Positions 61,234 through 64,000 of a stretch of DNA of 64,000 nt are shown one piece after another. Under the pieces are notes generated by a model. That model had not been told where the DNA came from. It did no database searches and saw only the letters and a list, made by a program, of their open reading frames with translations. Position numbers and translations under genes: made by a program. Source of the DNA: Pseudomicrostroma phylloplanum (taxonomy: Eukaryota; Basidiomycota; Exobasidiomycetes; Microstromatales); assembly GCA_039545275.1 (NCBI GenBank), contig BCHS01000020.1, positions 248,001 through 312,000 on the forward strand, given 5' to 3'. Numbering within the stretch: position 1 is the first letter of the stretch; every line of letters starts with the position of its first letter.

Positions 61234-62718
61234 ATGCACTCATTCATCGAAGAAGCCACCTTCCTGCGACGGCCTTCGGGGTCTACGCAACCACTCTCTT
61301 TCTCGAATCTGGAGAAGTTCAATGCCTCGCCACCAACAGAAGGGTCACAATCTCTCTTTGATCTCTTGCCTGTTGTCAAGCAATCACGGAATCAGCAAGA
61401 AGCTGACAGACCTCAGCCGTGGGACCAAGATGGACCGAAGCTTTGGCTGTTGCCACATAGCGCCGACTGTTTCCTCGTGGTGCCGCCTTCGACAGTGCGT
61501 TCTCACACTCCAGCAAGCGCCAGCAGGCCAAATACATCTGAGCAGCAGGCAGCACCGTCGCCGATGGCCATTTCGAATCTGGTGCGGCGGGACTCTAGCC
61601 CTTTCTCCCACTCGCCACCGCAACCTACTACATCTTCGCGAAAGCGATCGCGGGAAGAAAGCCAGGATACAGCAGCAACTTTTCCGCCGAGGTCACTGAC
61701 TAGTCATGACGGAGCTGCCGAGGTGAGCTCGCTAGACGCTGTTGCTCTTGTTGATGGGCGCAGTCTGACCGAAACACGGCTTGTCGCCACTCTACACCCT
61801 CAGCCTGCGGCTGCAAATGAGCGAGCAAAGCGGAGGAGAAGTCTAGGTTATACTTCATACCCTCAGCGGACACTATCCGGTTCCAGTGTTGCTCCTAGCG
61901 ACCGACCTCTGCCCTCCGGCTTCTCCTCGACAGGATCCTCGGCTCACTCCAGCCGTCGGGCAGATGTGCGTATATACCGCGTGCACAAGTCCATCATCGC
62001 ACAATGCGGTCTCCTTCGCGATCCACTCGAACCACAACCCAGCCCGCTGCCTGCAGTGCAGGATAGTGGAGTATCGACATCGGAGTCGGGTCGCCACTCG
62101 CGCTTTGCCGAAGATCTAAGATCACATGCACAAAAACTTTCCTGGCCACTTTCCCTCGTCACGAGCAATCCCGAGATTCTGCTGCGCCCGGCGCATCGCA
62201 AGCGATATCTACCCTCGAAGCGCTTCTCTGGCCTCGCCCTGCCGACGCTTCTGCCAAGCGGCGGCGGCGCTGTCCCCCATTCTGGCCATTCCCGTCCCGT
62301 ATCTCCCACCACGCCCTGCGTCGCACCTCTCTCCGCCCTCGCCGGCTCCTCGTCCAGATCGGCCGGCTTGCAGGGCAGGGACGCGGCTGGGCTCACGACG
62401 GTGCACATGCCCGTCCCGGACGGGGAGACGATGCCTCTGCTTCTCCACTACCTCTACCATCATGCCCTGCCACACCTCGCCAGGGCCCTTAACCGGCAGG
62501 CCACCTCGTCGGCCACTGCCACCGCCGCCGCCGAGGGGCGGTGTGCAGACGCAGACGCAGACGCAGATTGGGAGGTGCAAAGAGAGGAGCACTACCGTCG
62601 TCTGATCGGGGGACTGATTGCCAACTTCGACTATCTAGGCGTCGAGGAGCGAGAGCCCAGAGAGTGGCTCGCGGCCGAGTGGAAGCGGCTAAGGGCGCCG
62701 TCTCATCGTTCCGCATAG
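61234..62718 (+). CDS. BTB-like regulator candidate, possibly Clp1-like
   Basis: Single exon, 494 aa. The first ~240 residues are S/P/R-rich, with basic nuclear-signal-like patches (RKRSREE, ERAKRRRSLG). The second half has VRIYRVHKSIIAQCGLL, PEILLRPAHRKRYLPSKRFS and MPVPDGETMPLLLHYLYHHALPHL, then IANFDYLGVEEREPREWLAAEW. The layout (VHKS start, M.LLLHYLY helix) is that of a BTB-like dimerisation fold. From memory the ILLRP.HR.RYLPSKRFSG and FDYLGV words resemble the basidiomycete Clp1 (clampless1) proteins, needed for dikaryon development under mating-type control. This assignment is tentative; a generic BTB protein is the alternative. Confidence 0.5.
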   Translation: MHSFIEEATFLRRPSGSTQPLSFSNLEKFNASPPTEGSQSLFDLLPVVKQSRNQQEADRPQPWDQDGPKLWLLPHSADCFLVVPPSTVRSHTPASASRPNTSEQQAAPSPMAISNLVRRDSSPFSHSPPQPTTSSRKRSREESQDTAATFPPRSLTSHDGAAEVSSLDAVALVDGRSLTETRLVATLHPQPAAANERAKRRRSLGYTSYPQRTLSGSSVAPSDRPLPSGFSSTGSSAHSSRRADVRIYRVHKSIIAQCGLLRDPLEPQPSPLPAVQDSGVSTSESGRHSRFAEDLRSHAQKLSWPLSLVTSNPEILLRPAHRKRYLPSKRFSGLALPTLLPSGGGAVPHSGHSRPVSPTTPCVAPLSALAGSSSRSAGLQGRDAAGLTTVHMPVPDGETMPLLLHYLYHHALPHLARALNRQATSSATATAAAEGRCADADADADWEVQREEHYRRLIGGLIANFDYLGVEEREPREWLAAEWKRLRAPSHRSA

Positions 62719-63220
62719 TAGCTTGTCTTTCCGTTGTGTTATACCTTTTTCGCGTTCTCCTGTACTGCATATATACCTCTACGTACTTACCCATAGCTCT
62801 TTTGCTTGCAAACATAGACATGTCTTCAGGCTTACCCTGACCCTGCCCAGGCCCAGCTCGTTTGTTTTGTTCAGGTCTGTTCGCAGTGGCAATGGACGAC
62901 TCGGGGAAATTGCGTCCACGAGATCCCCCGATCCTCATCGTAGCCTTTGATCCTGCTCAGCTCTCACATGGCGGCGCTCGTGTAGTCAAACAAAGGCGCT
63001 CTCAGTGTGCGTGATGCAGATGTGAATGTGGTTGATGTATGGAAGACAGAGAGGCAGACAAACAACTACATGGTGGGTCGAACCTGGCAAAGTGACTGCT
63101 CAACGGGCAACGTCAGATTGCACAGGAGGAGAGCGACAGGGGGTCTGACAGGGCGACTCTGCCGTCTCCACAAGTTCAGTGAGGGATGATGGACAAGTGC
63201 GTGGGTGACGAGAGGCGTAT
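62719..63220. other. Convergent intergenic region
   Basis: 502 bp between the stop of the BTB-like gene and the stop of eL34; contains both 3' UTRs and nothing else recognised. Confidence 0.45.
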
Positions 63221-63866
63221 CTACTTCTTGGCCGAGGCAGCCTTGACCACTTGCTTGACAATCTTTGCCTCCTCGACGAGGAAAGCTCGGATGATCCTGA
63301 GGAGATGAAAAGAGGCAGAGGACGAGAGTCAGTAGATGAACGACAAGTCGATGTTGCAGATCTGTAGACCCCTCCGAGACGACGAGGCCGGTCGCAAGTG
63401 CTGAAAGATACGCTAAGGCGCAGCAGCTTGGCGAAGATGACGCTACACCCTCGTGTCCCGTTGCCGGTGTGATAGGGCTGACACCCTGCTCCTCCAACTT
63501 CGTCCCACAAGCAAGTCCTGGCTCATGCCTGTCTTTTCGCTTGCCGTCCATCCCTCTGCACCTTCGCCCTTTCTGATAGCAGACGACGGTCATGACAACT
63601 TACCTGGTTCGCACGCAGTTGGCACACCTGCTTCCACCGTAAGCCCTCTGCACAGTCTTTCCAGTCTTGGAGATGGTGGCGTACTCCCTAGGCCTCATAG
63701 CCTTGATACCGGGGAGGGCAGTGTGGCAGTCACCGCACTTGGGGGAAGTAGGCAACTTCTTGATGTGCAGGTAACGCAGCTTTCCACCGGGAGTCTTGAC
63801 GACACGACGACGGTTCGACTTGGTGTTGTATGGGGTGCGCTTGCGCAGAGTAACTCGCTCGGCCAT
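63221..63866 (-). CDS. RPL34: 60S ribosomal protein eL34
   Basis: Two exons, 63866-63604 and 63296-63221, joined in phase 2 (NCVRTR / IIRAFLVEE), giving 112 aa. The sequence is clearly eL34: RVTLRKRTPYNTKSNRRRVV, LHIKKLPTSPKCGDCHTALPG with the zinc-type cysteines, RAYGGSRCANCVRTR and the basic tail. Its intron (307 nt) is longer than the window average. The bases immediately before the ATG read CTCTCTCAG, a perfect 3' splice site, so a 5' UTR intron ending right at the start codon is likely, a common feature of ribosomal protein genes. Confidence 0.95.
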
Positions 63867-64000
63867 CTGAGAGAGAGAGGAAGTAAGGTGGGCAGAGGCG
63901 GAGAGTCAGTACACAGTGACCGAGCATCTTGGCATTCTGTATTCTCTGTTCTGCCCTCCCAGGATCTACGGTCCGCTGTCCCTCTGCAGACCTGCTCTCT

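Overview
The window is nuclear DNA of a filamentous or dimorphic fungus, almost certainly a basidiomycete. Its genes are GC-rich, carry short GTGAGT...(C/T)AG introns (mostly 50-120 nt) and are densely packed on both strands. The fungal translation factor EF3 is present, along with a Zn(II)2Cys6 regulator and basidiomycete-style gene models. Ustilaginomycotina is a reasonable guess from gene style, but the window alone cannot settle species or class.

Layout. 0-9 kb: WDR70-like WD40 protein (-), CHMP7/ESCRT-III protein (+), TLC-domain membrane protein (-), exocyst subunit Exo84 (+). 9-11.9 kb: gene-free, ending in the TATA box and C-tract promoter of a codon-biased sugar transporter (11.9-13.6 kb, +). 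14.2-17.3 kb: tandem duplication of an unrecognised gene, one copy intact and one broken by a frameshift and an in-frame stop. 17.5-25 kb: AAAP-type amino-acid transporter (-) and a large Ark/Prk-type kinase (+) from a divergent promoter. 25.4 kb: U6 snRNA gene. 25.9-34 kb: EF3 (-), 2-isopropylmalate synthase (-), and an acyl-protein thioesterase gene (+) whose 839-nt intron contains a complete phosphopantetheinyl transferase gene on the same strand. 34-37.7 kb: gene-free, upstream of a Pcl-type cyclin (+). 40-43.7 kb: Zn2Cys6 regulator (-) and DUF2306 membrane protein (+). 44-46 kb: two related gag-like (copia-type) relics. 46.8-50.3 kb: an 82-residue single-pass membrane protein in three small exons (-) and PP1 catalytic subunit (+). 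52-58.4 kb: TXNDC17-like thioredoxin, MAPEG protein, metallophosphoesterase with a 16-nt microexon, and a continuous fusion of an NDUFAF2-like complex I assembly factor to a Cyc2-like flavoprotein. 58.9-64 kb: RpiB-type sugar-phosphate isomerase, a BTB-like/Clp1-like regulator candidate, and ribosomal protein eL34.

There is no operon logic. Most genes are housekeeping: membrane traffic (CHMP7, Exo84, Ark/Prk kinase), translation (EF3, eL34), splicing (U6), mitochondrial function, leucine synthesis and phosphorylation control. Many neighbours are divergent and probably share promoters.

The most unusual item is the thioesterase/phosphopantetheinyl transferase locus. The nested gene sits exactly at the catalytic-serine splice site and is in frame with the host exon, so one locus could make a thioesterase, a transferase or a chimera by alternative splicing. 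All gene models were built by hand from frame, splice-site and motif continuity, without transcript data.
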